Positions 1-8,599 of a DNA stretch of 64,000 nt are shown in pieces (the stretch's first letter is position 1; each line of letters starts with the position of its first letter). The notes beneath the pieces are model-generated. The model made no database searches. It was not told where the DNA came from and was given only the letters and a program-made list of their open reading frames with translations. Source of the stretch: Caballeronia arationis (GTDB lineage Bacteria; Pseudomonadota; Gammaproteobacteria; Burkholderiales; Burkholderiaceae); assembly GCF_001544975.2 (NCBI RefSeq), contig NZ_FCOG02000007.1:1-64000 (forward strand), read 5' to 3'. A program made the translations under genes and the position numbers.

Positions 1-2
1 GC

Positions 3-68
3 GACCGAGTCGTCAAATCCCGCCCTAAACGCTACACCGTTCGATACCTCAAAAAGAACATTAACTGA
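3..68 (+). CDS. C-terminal end of an unidentified gene (partial)
   Basis: An open frame enters from the left edge and stops with TGA at 66-68, immediately before a strong terminator hairpin. Only 21 codons are visible, and they are rich in Lys and Arg and end in KKNIN. Of the three plus-strand frames, this is the only one that ends just before the terminator, which is the main reason to believe it. The product cannot be recognised from this fragment. Confidence 0.35.
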   Translation, partial: DRVVKSRPKRYTVRYLKKNIN

Positions 69-75
69 ACGGCAT

Positions 76-100
76 TACCCCAAATGGGGCGCTTTTTTTT
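76..100 (+). terminator. Rho-independent terminator
   Basis: CCCC (78-81) pairs with GGGG (86-89) around an AAAT loop and is followed by a CGC and eight T residues (93-100). It lies eight bases after the stop codon of the partial gene at the left edge. It should separate that transcript from the cellulose operon. Confidence 0.75.
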
Positions 101-549
101 GCCCCTCCGCCCGTCCTCTCCCGCCCTCTTCCGTCCTTCACGCTGACGCCGGGAGCCTGCCTCGGCCAGAAAGTCGCGTATTTCCGCTCGCCGCGGGTAA
201 ACTCTGCGGCCGCTGCGCCGTTAACGAGATAGTACAAAGGCAGTTTTTATCGGACGAATCGCGCTATTTGCTGCTTCCGTCCTAGCGCAGAGTTTTTGTC
301 CATCGGATGAACGCGCGAATCGGTAAATAGCGGGGCGATTGCGGGCGTCTTCATCGAATTCGATAAAAATGGCACTGCTAGTCTTTCTACTGGCGAAAAG
401 AAACGCGTTGAAGTACCTTCGGGCGTGCGAAATCCCATAGATAAGCGCGTCGGATTATGTTGCCTGCAAGCGGCAATTATGCTTTCCGTGCTATTCGAGT
501 AAGAACGACCGAAAACCGGTCGGAGTTCCCAGTCTCTTTCAGGGCCAAC
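101..549 (+). promoter_or_regulatory. Gene-free leader upstream of the cellulose operon
   Basis: This 449-base stretch holds no convincing gene and is visibly less GC-rich than the flanking coding sequence, as expected for a control region. Two structures can be seen. An 8-base inverted repeat, CGCTATTT (262-269) and AAATAGCG (325-332), is widely spaced. A small hairpin, CGACCG/CGGTCG (506-522), lies just upstream of bcsD. I could not assign a -35/-10 pair with confidence. An upstream in-frame ATG at 457 could extend bcsD by 31 residues. Confidence 0.4.
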
Positions 550-1005
550 ATGGTTGCCATTTTCGATTACCTGCTGGAACGCCAGATATCGACGCAATGG
601 CGCGGCGTGCTCGCCGCGCTCGCCGAAGAATTCGAAGCGCAGATCGGACGCAATGAATTGCGTCAATTGATGAACCGGATCGGCCAGCGCTTCGCGAACG
701 CGCATCCGCTGCCTGCGTGCGAGTCGCTTGCCGATCTCGTCGAATCGCTCAACGCCTTGTGGCGCGGGACCGACTGGGGTTTCGTCGCGCTTGCCGAGGA
801 GCCCGCTTACCTGAGCATCACGCACTACTGCGCGCCGCTGCCGGCATTCGGCGAGCGCGCGCTCGCCTGGACGCCCGCGTTTCTCGAAGGCGCCTACCAG
901 CAGTGGCTGGGTGCGCTCGGCGCAGACGGTCTCGCGATGAAGCAATCCGGTGAATTCGATGAAAACGCCGCAGTCGAATTTCGATTGGCACGCGGCGCTG
1001 CATAA
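550..1005 (+). CDS. bcsD: Cellulose synthase accessory subunit BcsD
   Basis: BcsD is a small periplasmic protein that in Komagataeibacter forms ring-like octamers organising export of glucan chains into crystalline ribbons. From the ATG at 550 the product has 151 residues, close to the usual ~155. Family-like segments include the N-terminal helix LLERQISTQWRGVLAALAEE, the central MNRIGQRFA..HPLP element, the DWGFVAL strand and the C-terminal FLEGAYQQWLGALG helix. The ATG at 550 is chosen over one at 457 because it gives the family length and has an AGGG 5 bases upstream. The gene opens a bcs operon, whereas bcsD closes it in acetic-acid bacteria. Its end overlaps the next small frame. Confidence 0.82.
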   Translation: MVAIFDYLLERQISTQWRGVLAALAEEFEAQIGRNELRQLMNRIGQRFANAHPLPACESLADLVESLNALWRGTDWGFVALAEEPAYLSITHYCAPLPAFGERALAWTPAFLEGAYQQWLGALGADGLAMKQSGEFDENAAVEFRLARGAA

Positions 1006-1162
1006 ACGAAAGATTGTCACTAGCGGCAAAAGCGAGAGTGGACACGGCATCGAATTCGATGCATTCGCTTTGAATCATTACCCGCAGCGGTTCGGCGAAT
1101 CCGCGCGGCATTACCTAATTGGCAACGCGAATCAGGGCATTACGAGGACGGCGGCATCATGA
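959..1162 (+). CDS. Small ORF of unknown function coupled between bcsD and bcsP
   Basis: This frame of 67 codons starts inside the end of bcsD (47-base overlap; a GTG at 950 is an alternative start) and ends in a TGA that overlaps the bcsP start as ATGA at 1159-1162. That tight packing is the same as at the other bcs junctions and suggests translational coupling. The product (MKTPQSNFDWHAALHKRK... to ...NQGITRTAAS) has no signal peptide or membrane segment and matches no family I recognise. Codon third positions are moderately GC-rich, consistent with but not proof of coding. If it is not translated, 1006-1158 would be an unusually long gap in this operon. Confidence 0.5.
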   Translation: MKTPQSNFDWHAALHKRKIVTSGKSESGHGIEFDAFALNHYPQRFGESARHYLIGNANQGITRTAAS

Positions 1163-1980
1163 ATACTTCGCGGGACATCGAAAAGTTATTCGAGCATTTC
1201 GGCGGCAACGCCGGTGATTATCAGGAAATAGGCAAGGAGAACGAGGCACGCTCGGCGCGGACGCGCTGGCCGCTCCTTGCGACGCTCGATTTCGCGCAGC
1301 CGCCGATTCCCGAGGTCGCGCAGCGTCGCGACGTCCAGTTGCCGACGGCGCGCGGTGCGCGCGGCGATGCAGCCTCGGACGCCTCGCCCGCGCCGACGCC
1401 GATCAACCGCGGCAAGCCGCCGCTCTTCGCACGAGCGCACCGGCGCACGATCCCGCCGGTCGGCAACGTGACGCTGCCGGCTGTCACACCGGGCGCCCCG
1501 CGCTTCGCTGAATCGAGTGAAGCAGCGTCGCCGGCCGAAGCAGCGCCGGTAACAGCGACGGCGCCCGCTGCGGCTCCGGCACAGCCGGCGCTGCGCGCCG
1601 CCGTACCGGCTGTGCCCGCTGCGCCCCTCGCGCCCCTCGCCCCCCTCGCAGCAAACCCGTTCGCGTCGCGCCCGGCGCAGACTTCGTTGCGCGCCGCCCT
1701 GAGCCCCGCACCCGCGACGCCGCCCGCGCCGAAGCCCGCCGCGATCCCCGCCCGCCCGGCGGCTTCGCACTCTCCGGCGCCGCAATCGATTCTCGGCAAG
1801 CTCTTCGCGTCGCCCGCATGCGACGCCGCGCCCGAACCCCAGGCCCCGGCGGCCGCCGCGAAGTTGCTCGCTTCGGTCTTCGACCGCCTGCGCGGTTCGC
1901 TCGCAAGCCCGGACGACGCCCGCAACGACAATCCCCCCGCCAGCCGCGCGTGGGCCACCAGCCGGATGCCGCGCTCATGA
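1159..1980 (+). CDS. bcsP: Cellulose biosynthesis protein BcsP (BcsR-like N-terminus, proline-rich)
   Basis: The product has 273 residues. The first ~50 (DIEKLFEHFGG..., then TRWPLLATLDFA) resemble the short E. coli BcsR protein, whose conserved end is RWPLLAEFA. Residues ~60-270 are low-complexity and rich in Ala and Pro, with an APLAPLAPLA run encoded by near-perfect 9-base repeats around 1621-1650. BcsP is known as a bcs-operon component in beta-proteobacteria and has no enzymatic role assigned. BcsR acts with BcsQ at the inner-membrane complex in E. coli, so a similar regulatory or scaffolding role is inferred. The start overlaps the preceding small ORF and the end overlaps bcsQ (ATGA, 1977-1980). 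Confidence 0.8.
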   Translation: MNTSRDIEKLFEHFGGNAGDYQEIGKENEARSARTRWPLLATLDFAQPPIPEVAQRRDVQLPTARGARGDAASDASPAPTPINRGKPPLFARAHRRTIPPVGNVTLPAVTPGAPRFAESSEAASPAEAAPVTATAPAAAPAQPALRAAVPAVPAAPLAPLAPLAANPFASRPAQTSLRAALSPAPATPPAPKPAAIPARPAASHSPAPQSILGKLFASPACDAAPEPQAPAAAAKLLASVFDRLRGSLASPDDARNDNPPASRAWATSRMPRS

Positions 1981-2765
1981 AAGTCATCACCGTGGTATCG
2001 GCCAAGGGCGGCGTCGGCAAAACGACGCTCGCCGCGAATCTCGCGTCCGTGCTCGCCGCGCGCTCGCGTCGCGTGATCGTGCTCGACCTCGATCCGCAAA
2101 ACGCGCTGCGCCTGCATTTCGGCATTCCGCTCGACAGCATCGACGGCATCTCGCGGGCGACGCTCGCCGGCGACGCCTGGCAGAGCGTGATGTTCGACGG
2201 CGTCGACGGCGTCACCGTGCTGCCGTACGGCGCGGTGCTCGAAGACGACCGCCGGCGCTTCGAGGCCCACGTCGACCGCGAGCCGGCCTGGCTCGCGCAC
2301 TCGCTCGACACGCTCGGGCTCGATCCGTCGGACATCGTGATCGTCGATACCCCGCCGGGTTCGTCCGTCTACACGCGCACGGCGCTGACGGCGGCGAATT
2401 TCGCGCTGAACGTCGTGCTCGCGGACGCCGCGTCCTACGCAGCGATCCCGCAGATGGAACGCATGATCGAGAACTACGCGTCGCCGCGCGCCGATTTCGG
2501 CGGGCAGGGCTACGTCGTGAATCAGGTCGACCAGTCGCGCCAGTTGAGCAAGGACGTGCTGAAGGTGCTGCGCAACATGCTCGGCACGAGGCTGTTCCCG
2601 GGCGTGATCCATCAGGACGAAGGCGTGAGCGAATCGCTTGCGTGCGACACCACGCTCATCCATTACGACCCGCTTTCCCAGGCCGCCGCCGACCTGCGCG
2701 CGTGCGGCGACTGGCTGCTGTCGGCGATCGACACGATGCAGGTCTCGCCGAGGAACGTCGCATGA
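1977..2765 (+). CDS. bcsQ: Cellulose biosynthesis ATPase BcsQ (ParA/MinD family)
   Basis: The product is a 262-residue MinD/ParA-type ATPase. The deviant Walker A motif KGGVGKTT lies at residues ~10-17, the Walker A' DLDPQNALRLHFG at ~37-49, and IVDTPPG at ~121-127. In enterobacteria BcsQ is essential for cellulose secretion and partners BcsR at the cytoplasmic side of the synthase. The ATG at 1977 overlaps the bcsP stop, and the TGA overlaps the bcsA start, so expression is probably translationally coupled. Length and motifs are normal for the family. Confidence 0.93.
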   Translation: MKVITVVSAKGGVGKTTLAANLASVLAARSRRVIVLDLDPQNALRLHFGIPLDSIDGISRATLAGDAWQSVMFDGVDGVTVLPYGAVLEDDRRRFEAHVDREPAWLAHSLDTLGLDPSDIVIVDTPPGSSVYTRTALTAANFALNVVLADAASYAAIPQMERMIENYASPRADFGGQGYVVNQVDQSRQLSKDVLKVLRNMLGTRLFPGVIHQDEGVSESLACDTTLIHYDPLSQAAADLRACGDWLLSAIDTMQVSPRNVA

Positions 2766-4966
2766 GCACGACCAATGGCACGCCCGAGGCGGCCGAGAAA
2801 CCGTCGCGCCTCGAACGTTTCGTCGATGCGCGCATCTGGGCGAGCCGCCCGGTCACGATCCTCGTGACGCTGTTCGCGGTCGTCGCGCTGTATTTCGTGG
2901 TGACGGTACCGCTCGCGTTCGGCCAGCAACTCGCGTTCGCGACCCTCTGTTTCCTGTTCGCGCTCGGCTTTCGCCGCCTACAGGGCCAGTACGCAACGCT
3001 CGTGATGATCATGCTGTCGGTGGTCGCCTCGGGCCGCTACATGTTCTGGCGCCTGACCGAGACCACGTACTGGGAGCGTCCGCTCGATGCCGCCTGGGGA
3101 CTTTTGCTCGTCTCGGCGGAGGTCTATTCGACGATCGTGCTCATGCTCGGCTATTTCCAGACCGCCTGGCCGTTGAAGCGCAAACCGCTGCCGCTGCCCG
3201 CCTCGCGCGCCGAGTGGCCGACCGTCGACATCTTCATTCCGACCTACAACGAGCCGCTGTCGGTCGTGAAGCCGACGATCTACGCCGCGCTCGCGCTCGA
3301 CTATCCCGCCGACAAGCTCGCGATCCATGTGCTCGACGACGGCCGCCGCCCCGAATTCAAGGCGTTCTGCGAGGAACTCGGCGTCAACTGGACGATCCGC
3401 ACGCACAACCGCCATGCAAAGGCCGGCAACATCAACGAAGCGCTCAAGATCACAAAGGGCGAATATCTCGCGATCTTCGACTGCGATCACATCCCGACGC
3501 GCTCGTTCCTCCAGATCGGCCTCGGCTGGTTCCTGCGCGACAAGCTGCTCGCGATGCTCCAGACGCCGCACCATTTCTTCTCGCCGGACCCGTTCGAGCG
3601 CAATCTCGGCACGTTCCGCAAGGTGCCGAACGAAGGCGAGCTGTTCTACGGCCTCGTGCAGGACGGCAACGATCTCTGGAACGCGACCTTCTTCTGCGGC
3701 TCGTGCGCGATCCTGCGACGCACGATGGTCGAAGAAATCGGCGGCATCGCGGTGGAAACCGTGACCGAAGACGCACATACGGCGCTCAAGCTGCACCGCC
3801 TCGGCTACACCACCGCGTATCTCGCGATTCCGCAGGCGGCCGGCCTCGCGACGGAAAGCCTGTCCGGCCACATCGGGCAGCGGATTCGCTGGGCGCGCGG
3901 CATGACGCAGATCTTCCGCATCGACAATCCGCTGACGGGGCGCGGCCTGAAGATCGGCCAGCGCCTGTGTTACCTGAACGCGATGATGCACTTCTTCTAC
4001 GGCATCCCGCGACTCGTCTTCCTGACCGCGCCGCTGTCGTTCCTGTTCTTCGGCGCGCACGTGATCGAAGCGGCGGCGAGCACCATCGCGATCTTCGCGC
4101 TGCCGCACATGATGCACGCGAGCATCACCAATTCGCGGATGCAGCGTTCGTTTCGCCATTCGTTCTGGGCGGAAGTGTACGAATCGGTGCTGGCGTCCTA
4201 CATCACGGCCCCGACGCTGCTCGCCGTCATCAACCCGAAGCTCGGCAAGTTCAACGTGACGGCGAAAGGCGGCCAGATCGCGAACGACTATTTCGACTGG
4301 TCGATCTCGCGCCCTTACCTGTTCCTGCTGCTCTTGAACCTGATCGGCTTCGTGGCCGGCATCGCGCACATCTGGCTCTACTGGGACGTGCGAAGCGAAG
4401 TGCAGACGACCATCCTGAATCTCTGCTGGACCGTCTACAACATGCTGATCCTCGGCGCGAGCGTCGCGGCGGCGAGCGAGCGCCGCCAGGTCCGCACGAC
4501 GCATCGCGTGCACATGCAGATGCCCGTGATGCTCAAGTTCTCGACCGGCCGTACGCTCGCGTGCGAAACGATCGACTACTCGGAAGGCGGCGTCGGCGTG
4601 AAGCTGCCGAGCCAGATCGAAGTGCCGATGCACGAGCGCGTGACGGTCTCGCTCTTTCGCGGCGACGAGGAATACGCGTTCCCTGCGACGGTCGGCTTCA
4701 CGGCGCCGGGGCGCGTCGGCCTGCGCTTTGCCACGCTCACGCGCGAGCAGGAGTTCGAGTTCGTCAAGACGACCTTCGCGCGCGCCGACGCCTGGACCGG
4801 CTGGGGCGAGGGACGCCTCGCGGATACGCCCCTGCGCGGGCTGTCGCACGTGCTGCTGGTCGGCTCGCGCGGCATCGCAGGATTGTTCGAACTTCTTCAC
4901 AGTGACCTTCGGACGTGGATGCGAAAGCGCCCCATCGATACCAAGAAGCTGAAAACGAAAGACTGA
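2762..4966 (+). CDS. bcsA: Cellulose synthase catalytic subunit BcsA
   Basis: This 734-residue inner-membrane GT2 processive glycosyltransferase polymerises UDP-glucose into beta-1,4-glucan. Several membrane segments flank a cytoplasmic GT domain with IFIPTYNEP, LDDGRRPE (~191), the DCD metal site in FDCDHIPT (~240), the TED base in TEDAHTAL (~334) and QRIRWARG (~372), the QxxRW acceptor motif. A C-terminal PilZ domain carries RRQVRTTHR (~573-581) and DYSEGGVGV (~604), the residues that bind cyclic di-GMP, so activity should be c-di-GMP dependent. The start overlaps the bcsQ stop by four bases. Confidence 0.97.
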   Translation: MSTTNGTPEAAEKPSRLERFVDARIWASRPVTILVTLFAVVALYFVVTVPLAFGQQLAFATLCFLFALGFRRLQGQYATLVMIMLSVVASGRYMFWRLTETTYWERPLDAAWGLLLVSAEVYSTIVLMLGYFQTAWPLKRKPLPLPASRAEWPTVDIFIPTYNEPLSVVKPTIYAALALDYPADKLAIHVLDDGRRPEFKAFCEELGVNWTIRTHNRHAKAGNINEALKITKGEYLAIFDCDHIPTRSFLQIGLGWFLRDKLLAMLQTPHHFFSPDPFERNLGTFRKVPNEGELFYGLVQDGNDLWNATFFCGSCAILRRTMVEEIGGIAVETVTEDAHTALKLHRLGYTTAYLAIPQAAGLATESLSGHIGQRIRWARGMTQIFRIDNPLTGRGLKIGQRLCYLNAMMHFFYGIPRLVFLTAPLSFLFFGAHVIEAAASTIAIFALPHMMHASITNSRMQRSFRHSFWAEVYESVLASYITAPTLLAVINPKLGKFNVTAKGGQIANDYFDWSISRPYLFLLLLNLIGFVAGIAHIWLYWDVRSEVQTTILNLCWTVYNMLILGASVAAASERRQVRTTHRVHMQMPVMLKFSTGRTLACETIDYSEGGVGVKLPSQIEVPMHERVTVSLFRGDEEYAFPATVGFTAPGRVGLRFATLTREQEFEFVKTTFARADAWTGWGEGRLADTPLRGLSHVLLVGSRGIAGLFELLHSDLRTWMRKRPIDTKKLKTKD

Positions 4967-4968
4967 AA

Positions 4969-7449
4969 ATGGGCAAAGGCATCTCGAAGTTGCGCGTGGA
5001 TCACGTACCGGGCGAGCGCACGCCACGTTTCTGCGAAAGGCCCCTCGGGCGCGTACTGGCAGTCTGGATGGCGTTGCAGACCGCGTTCGCGGCGCCGCTC
5101 GCGGCCGCCGCGACGGCAGCGAGCGCGCCGTCTGCCACCGACACCGCTACCGGCGTCGGCTCGGTGCCCGCGCCGAGTCCGGCCGTGCTGCTCAATCCGA
5201 ACACGGTCGCCCAGCCTGCGCTGGCAATGCCGGTGCCGGCGTTCTCGGGCAATCAGGGCAAGCCGCTCACCGTGCGCGTGCCGACCACCGCCGATCCGGG
5301 CACGCTGGTGCCGGGCGGCCGCCGTCAGACGCTCACGTTCGCCGATCTCGGCGCGCTCGATCCGCTGCAACTGCGCGGCACGGACGGCCAGAACGGCGTG
5401 CCGTTCTCCGTGCGCGGCGACGAAGTCGTCACTGCGGCAGTGCTGCATCTGATCTACAGCTATTCGCCGTCGCTGTTGCCGAACATCTCGCAACTGAAGG
5501 TGCTGATCAACGGCGAAGTCGCGGCCACGCTGCCGGTGCCGCGCGATCAGGCGGGCACGCTCGTCGCCCGCGACGTCGCGATCGATCCGCGCTTCATCAC
5601 CGAGTTCAACCACCTGAACGTGCAGTTGATCGGGCATTACACGCAGCAGTGCGAGGACCCGTCGAATTCGACGCTGTGGGCGACCGTCAGCAACGCGAGC
5701 TCGCTCGACCTGACCTACGCGTTCCTCGCAAGCAAGCCCGATCTCGCCGCACTGCCGGCGCCCTTCTTCGACCGCCGCGACGTGCGCCGGCTCGAACTGC
5801 CGTTCGTGTTCGCGCAGAAGCCGAGCAGCCAGACGCTCGAAGCGGGGGGTTCGGTGGCATCGTGGTTCGGCTCGCTCGCGGGCTATCGCGGCGCCGTGTT
5901 CCCCGCGCAGATCGACAACGCGCCGCTCGCCGGCAACGCCGTGATCTTCGCGACGTCCGAATCGCGTCCGACGGGCGTCGAGATTCCGCCGGTTTCCGGA
6001 CCGACGATTGCCGTCGTCGACCGGCCGGCGCCCGCGCGCGGCCGGTTCCTCCTTGTGCTCGGCCGCAACGACACCGAACTGAAGACCGCCGCGCGCGCGC
6101 TCGGCATGGGCCAGAACGCGCTGTCCGGCCAGAGCGCGACGATCACGCAACTGACCGACCTCCAGCCGCGCCGCCCCTACGACGCGCCGAACTGGCTCGC
6201 GACCGACCGTCCGGTGCGCTTCGGCGAACTGGCGGAAGCCCGCGACCTGACCGCTAACGGCTACGACGCCGACGCCGTGCGCGTGAACCTGCGCGTGCCG
6301 CCCGACCTCTTCATGTGGCAGACCAAGGGCGTGCCGATCGACCTCGGTTACCGCTATACGGTGCGGCCCGCGCCCGATCGTTCGTCGCTCAATATCAGCG
6401 TGAACAACGGCTTCGTGCAGTCGCTGCGGATTCCGGCGGTGTCGGCGTCGACGTTCGATCTCGGCCAGTACTTCAGCCGCGTGATGCCGGACAAGACCGT
6501 TGCCGCGCGCCGCGAGATCTATGTGCCGCCGCTCTTGCTCACGCCGCGCGCGCAGTTGCGCCTGCACTTCTACTACGACATCCCGAAGACCGGCGAATGC
6601 ACGGGGCGCGTGCTGGACAACGTCGTCGGCGCGATCGATCCGAATTCGACCATCGATCTCTCCGGCTTCCCGCACTACATGGCGCTGCCCGACCTCGCCG
6701 CGTTCGCGAACGGCGGCTTCCCGTTCACGCGTCTCGCGGATTTGTCGCAGACAGCCGTGATCCTGCCGACCGACGCCGGTTCCGCCGACTACAGCCTGTT
6801 CCTGCTCGAAATGGGCCGGATGGGCGCATCGACGGGCTATCCGGCAACGAACGTCGCGGTCGCTTCTGCCGACCAGGTCGATCAGTTCGCCGACAAGGAC
6901 CTGCTGATCCTCGGCTCGCCGGGACGCCAGCCGCTCCTGCAGCGCTGGGCGAAGTCGATGCCCTTCTCCGGCGACGGCGACGCGCGCACGTTCGAGCTGA
7001 CCGACGTCGCGTACAAGGTCGTCGACTGGTGGCACGGGCCGCACGGCGTCGAGCGCTCGCCCGCGCGGGCGGACCTGTCGCTCGTGAGTTCGAGCGGCGA
7101 CGCGCTCATCACCGGCTTCGAATCGCCGCTGAAGAAGGGCAGGAGCGCGGTCGCGCTGATCAGCGCGGCGGGCCAGTCGGACGCCGACTTGAGCGCCGCG
7201 CTCCTCGACAACGACCTGCTGCCGGAAATCCAGGGCGCGATGGCGGTGATCCACGGCCGCTCGGTCACGGTGACGTCGAACGGCGAGGCGTACTACGTCG
7301 GCCACCTGTCGCCGATGAATTACATGCGCTGGGCGCTGTCGTCGCATCCGCTTTTGCTGGTGCTCTCCGGGCTCGTCGCCGCGCTGATCATCGCCGCGCT
7401 GTTCTACCGTGCGTTGCGTGCGATCGCCGCGCGCCGCCTGAGGGACTGA
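4969..7449 (+). CDS. bcsB: Cellulose synthase regulatory subunit BcsB
   Basis: BcsB is the periplasmic partner of BcsA: its carbohydrate-binding domains guide the nascent glucan and its C-terminal helix packs against BcsA. The 826-residue product has an N-terminal secretion signal ending near AAPLAAAAT (~residue 45), a long periplasmic region with BcsB-type blocks (TFADLGALDPLQLRG, LPVPRDQAG, HFYYDIPKTGEC), and a single C-terminal membrane helix followed by a basic tail. The ATG at 4969 is two bases after the bcsA stop. An in-frame ATG at 4915 inside bcsA is less likely. Confidence 0.95.
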   Translation: MGKGISKLRVDHVPGERTPRFCERPLGRVLAVWMALQTAFAAPLAAAATAASAPSATDTATGVGSVPAPSPAVLLNPNTVAQPALAMPVPAFSGNQGKPLTVRVPTTADPGTLVPGGRRQTLTFADLGALDPLQLRGTDGQNGVPFSVRGDEVVTAAVLHLIYSYSPSLLPNISQLKVLINGEVAATLPVPRDQAGTLVARDVAIDPRFITEFNHLNVQLIGHYTQQCEDPSNSTLWATVSNASSLDLTYAFLASKPDLAALPAPFFDRRDVRRLELPFVFAQKPSSQTLEAGGSVASWFGSLAGYRGAVFPAQIDNAPLAGNAVIFATSESRPTGVEIPPVSGPTIAVVDRPAPARGRFLLVLGRNDTELKTAARALGMGQNALSGQSATITQLTDLQPRRPYDAPNWLATDRPVRFGELAEARDLTANGYDADAVRVNLRVPPDLFMWQTKGVPIDLGYRYTVRPAPDRSSLNISVNNGFVQSLRIPAVSASTFDLGQYFSRVMPDKTVAARREIYVPPLLLTPRAQLRLHFYYDIPKTGECTGRVLDNVVGAIDPNSTIDLSGFPHYMALPDLAAFANGGFPFTRLADLSQTAVILPTDAGSADYSLFLLEMGRMGASTGYPATNVAVASADQVDQFADKDLLILGSPGRQPLLQRWAKSMPFSGDGDARTFELTDVAYKVVDWWHGPHGVERSPARADLSLVSSSGDALITGFESPLKKGRSAVALISAAGQSDADLSAALLDNDLLPEIQGAMAVIHGRSVTVTSNGEAYYVGHLSPMNYMRWALSSHPLLLVLSGLVAALIIAALFYRALRAIAARRLRD

Positions 7450-7450
7450 G

Positions 7451-8599
7451 ATGCGGCATGCCCTCCGTATGACGACCGTGGCGGCCGCGATGCTGCTCGC
7501 GGGCAGCGTTGCGAACGCTGCCTCGTGCAGCGCCGACTGGCCGGCGTACCGCACGTTCGTCGAGCGCTTCGTGCAGGCCGACGGCCGCGTGATCGACTTT
7601 TCGACGCCCGCGCAGCAGACCACGTCCGAAGGCCAGTCCTACGGGATGTTCTTCGCGCTCGTCGCGAACGACCGCGCGACCTTCGACCGTCTGCTCGACT
7701 GGACGCGTGCGAACCTCGCGGCCAACCGCTTCGATCCGCAAAACGTGCAGCTTCCGGCGTGGCAGTGGGGGAAGAAGCCCGACGGCTCGTTCGGCGTGCT
7801 CGACCCGAACTCCGCGTCGGATTCGGACCTGTGGATCGCCTACGATCTCCTGCAGGCCGGACGCCTCTGGAAAGAGCCGGCTTACACGAAGCTCGGGCAG
7901 GCGCTCGCCGCGCAGATCGTGAAGCATGAAGTCGTCGATCTGGCCGGTCTCGGACCGATGCTGCTGCCCGGCCCGCAAGGCTTTCGCACCGGCGACGTGA
8001 CGCGCCTGAATCCGAGCTATCTGCCGCTTTCCGTGCTGCGCGCACTCGCGCACGACGCGCCGAACGGCCCGTGGACGCGCCTCGCCGTGAACGCGTACAA
8101 GCTCGTCAAGACGACCTCGCCGCACGGCTACGCGCCCGACTGGGCGGCGTACAAGGACGGCCAGTTCGTAGTCGACCCGAAGAACGGCGACACCGGCAGC
8201 TATGACGCGATCCGCGTCTATCTGTGGGCGGGTCTCGCCGCGCCCGCCGATCCGCTCGCGAAGACGTGGCTCGCTGCGCTTGGCGGCATGCGCCAGAGCA
8301 TCGCGCAGACGGGCATTCCGCCGGAGCGCGTCGCGGTCGCGACCGGCACGCCGGCCGGCGAAGGCCCGCTGTCCTACTGGGCCGCGCTCGCGCCGTACTT
8401 CAAGGCATTGAACGACGAACGCGGGCTCGGCCTTGCCCGCACGCATCTCGCCGCGTTCGACGCGCCCTCGCCGGGCGCCGGACGCGACCCTGTCTATTAC
8501 GATCGTGTGCTGGGGTTGTTCGGCACGGGATTCATCGACGGCCGCTATCGTTTCGACGAAAGCGGCCGTCTCGTGCCAAGCTGGAGAAGCGCATGCTGA
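7451..8599 (+). CDS. bcsZ: Periplasmic endo-1,4-beta-glucanase BcsZ (GH8)
   Basis: BcsZ hydrolyses beta-1,4-glucan in the periplasm and is needed for proper cellulose export. The product has 382 residues with a signal peptide ending at VANA/A (~residue 24). The GH8 signature SEGQSYGMFFAL, carrying the catalytic Glu, lies at about residues 58-69. NSASDSDLWIAYDLL (~118-132) is the block with the other acidic residues. ATG follows the bcsB stop by one base, and the end overlaps bcsC by seven bases. Confidence 0.95.
   Translation: MRHALRMTTVAAAMLLAGSVANAASCSADWPAYRTFVERFVQADGRVIDFSTPAQQTTSEGQSYGMFFALVANDRATFDRLLDWTRANLAANRFDPQNVQLPAWQWGKKPDGSFGVLDPNSASDSDLWIAYDLLQAGRLWKEPAYTKLGQALAAQIVKHEVVDLAGLGPMLLPGPQGFRTGDVTRLNPSYLPLSVLRALAHDAPNGPWTRLAVNAYKLVKTTSPHGYAPDWAAYKDGQFVVDPKNGDTGSYDAIRVYLWAGLAAPADPLAKTWLAALGGMRQSIAQTGIPPERVAVATGTPAGEGPLSYWAALAPYFKALNDERGLGLARTHLAAFDAPSPGAGRDPVYYDRVLGLFGTGFIDGRYRFDESGRLVPSWRSAC

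Noticed and set aside
506..522. Small hairpin before bcsD as a cyclic di-GMP riboswitch
   Set aside because: The stem is only six base pairs and lacks any GEMM-class conserved core.
457..549. Upstream extension of bcsD to ATG 457
   Set aside because: The added 31 residues do not resemble BcsD and would exceed the usual family length; ATG 550 has its own AGGG.
4897..7623. Very long minus-strand open frame (908 codons) opposite bcsB
   Set aside because: It is the shadow of a high-GC gene: Arg/Ala/His-rich product with no family likeness, opposite a clear BcsB.
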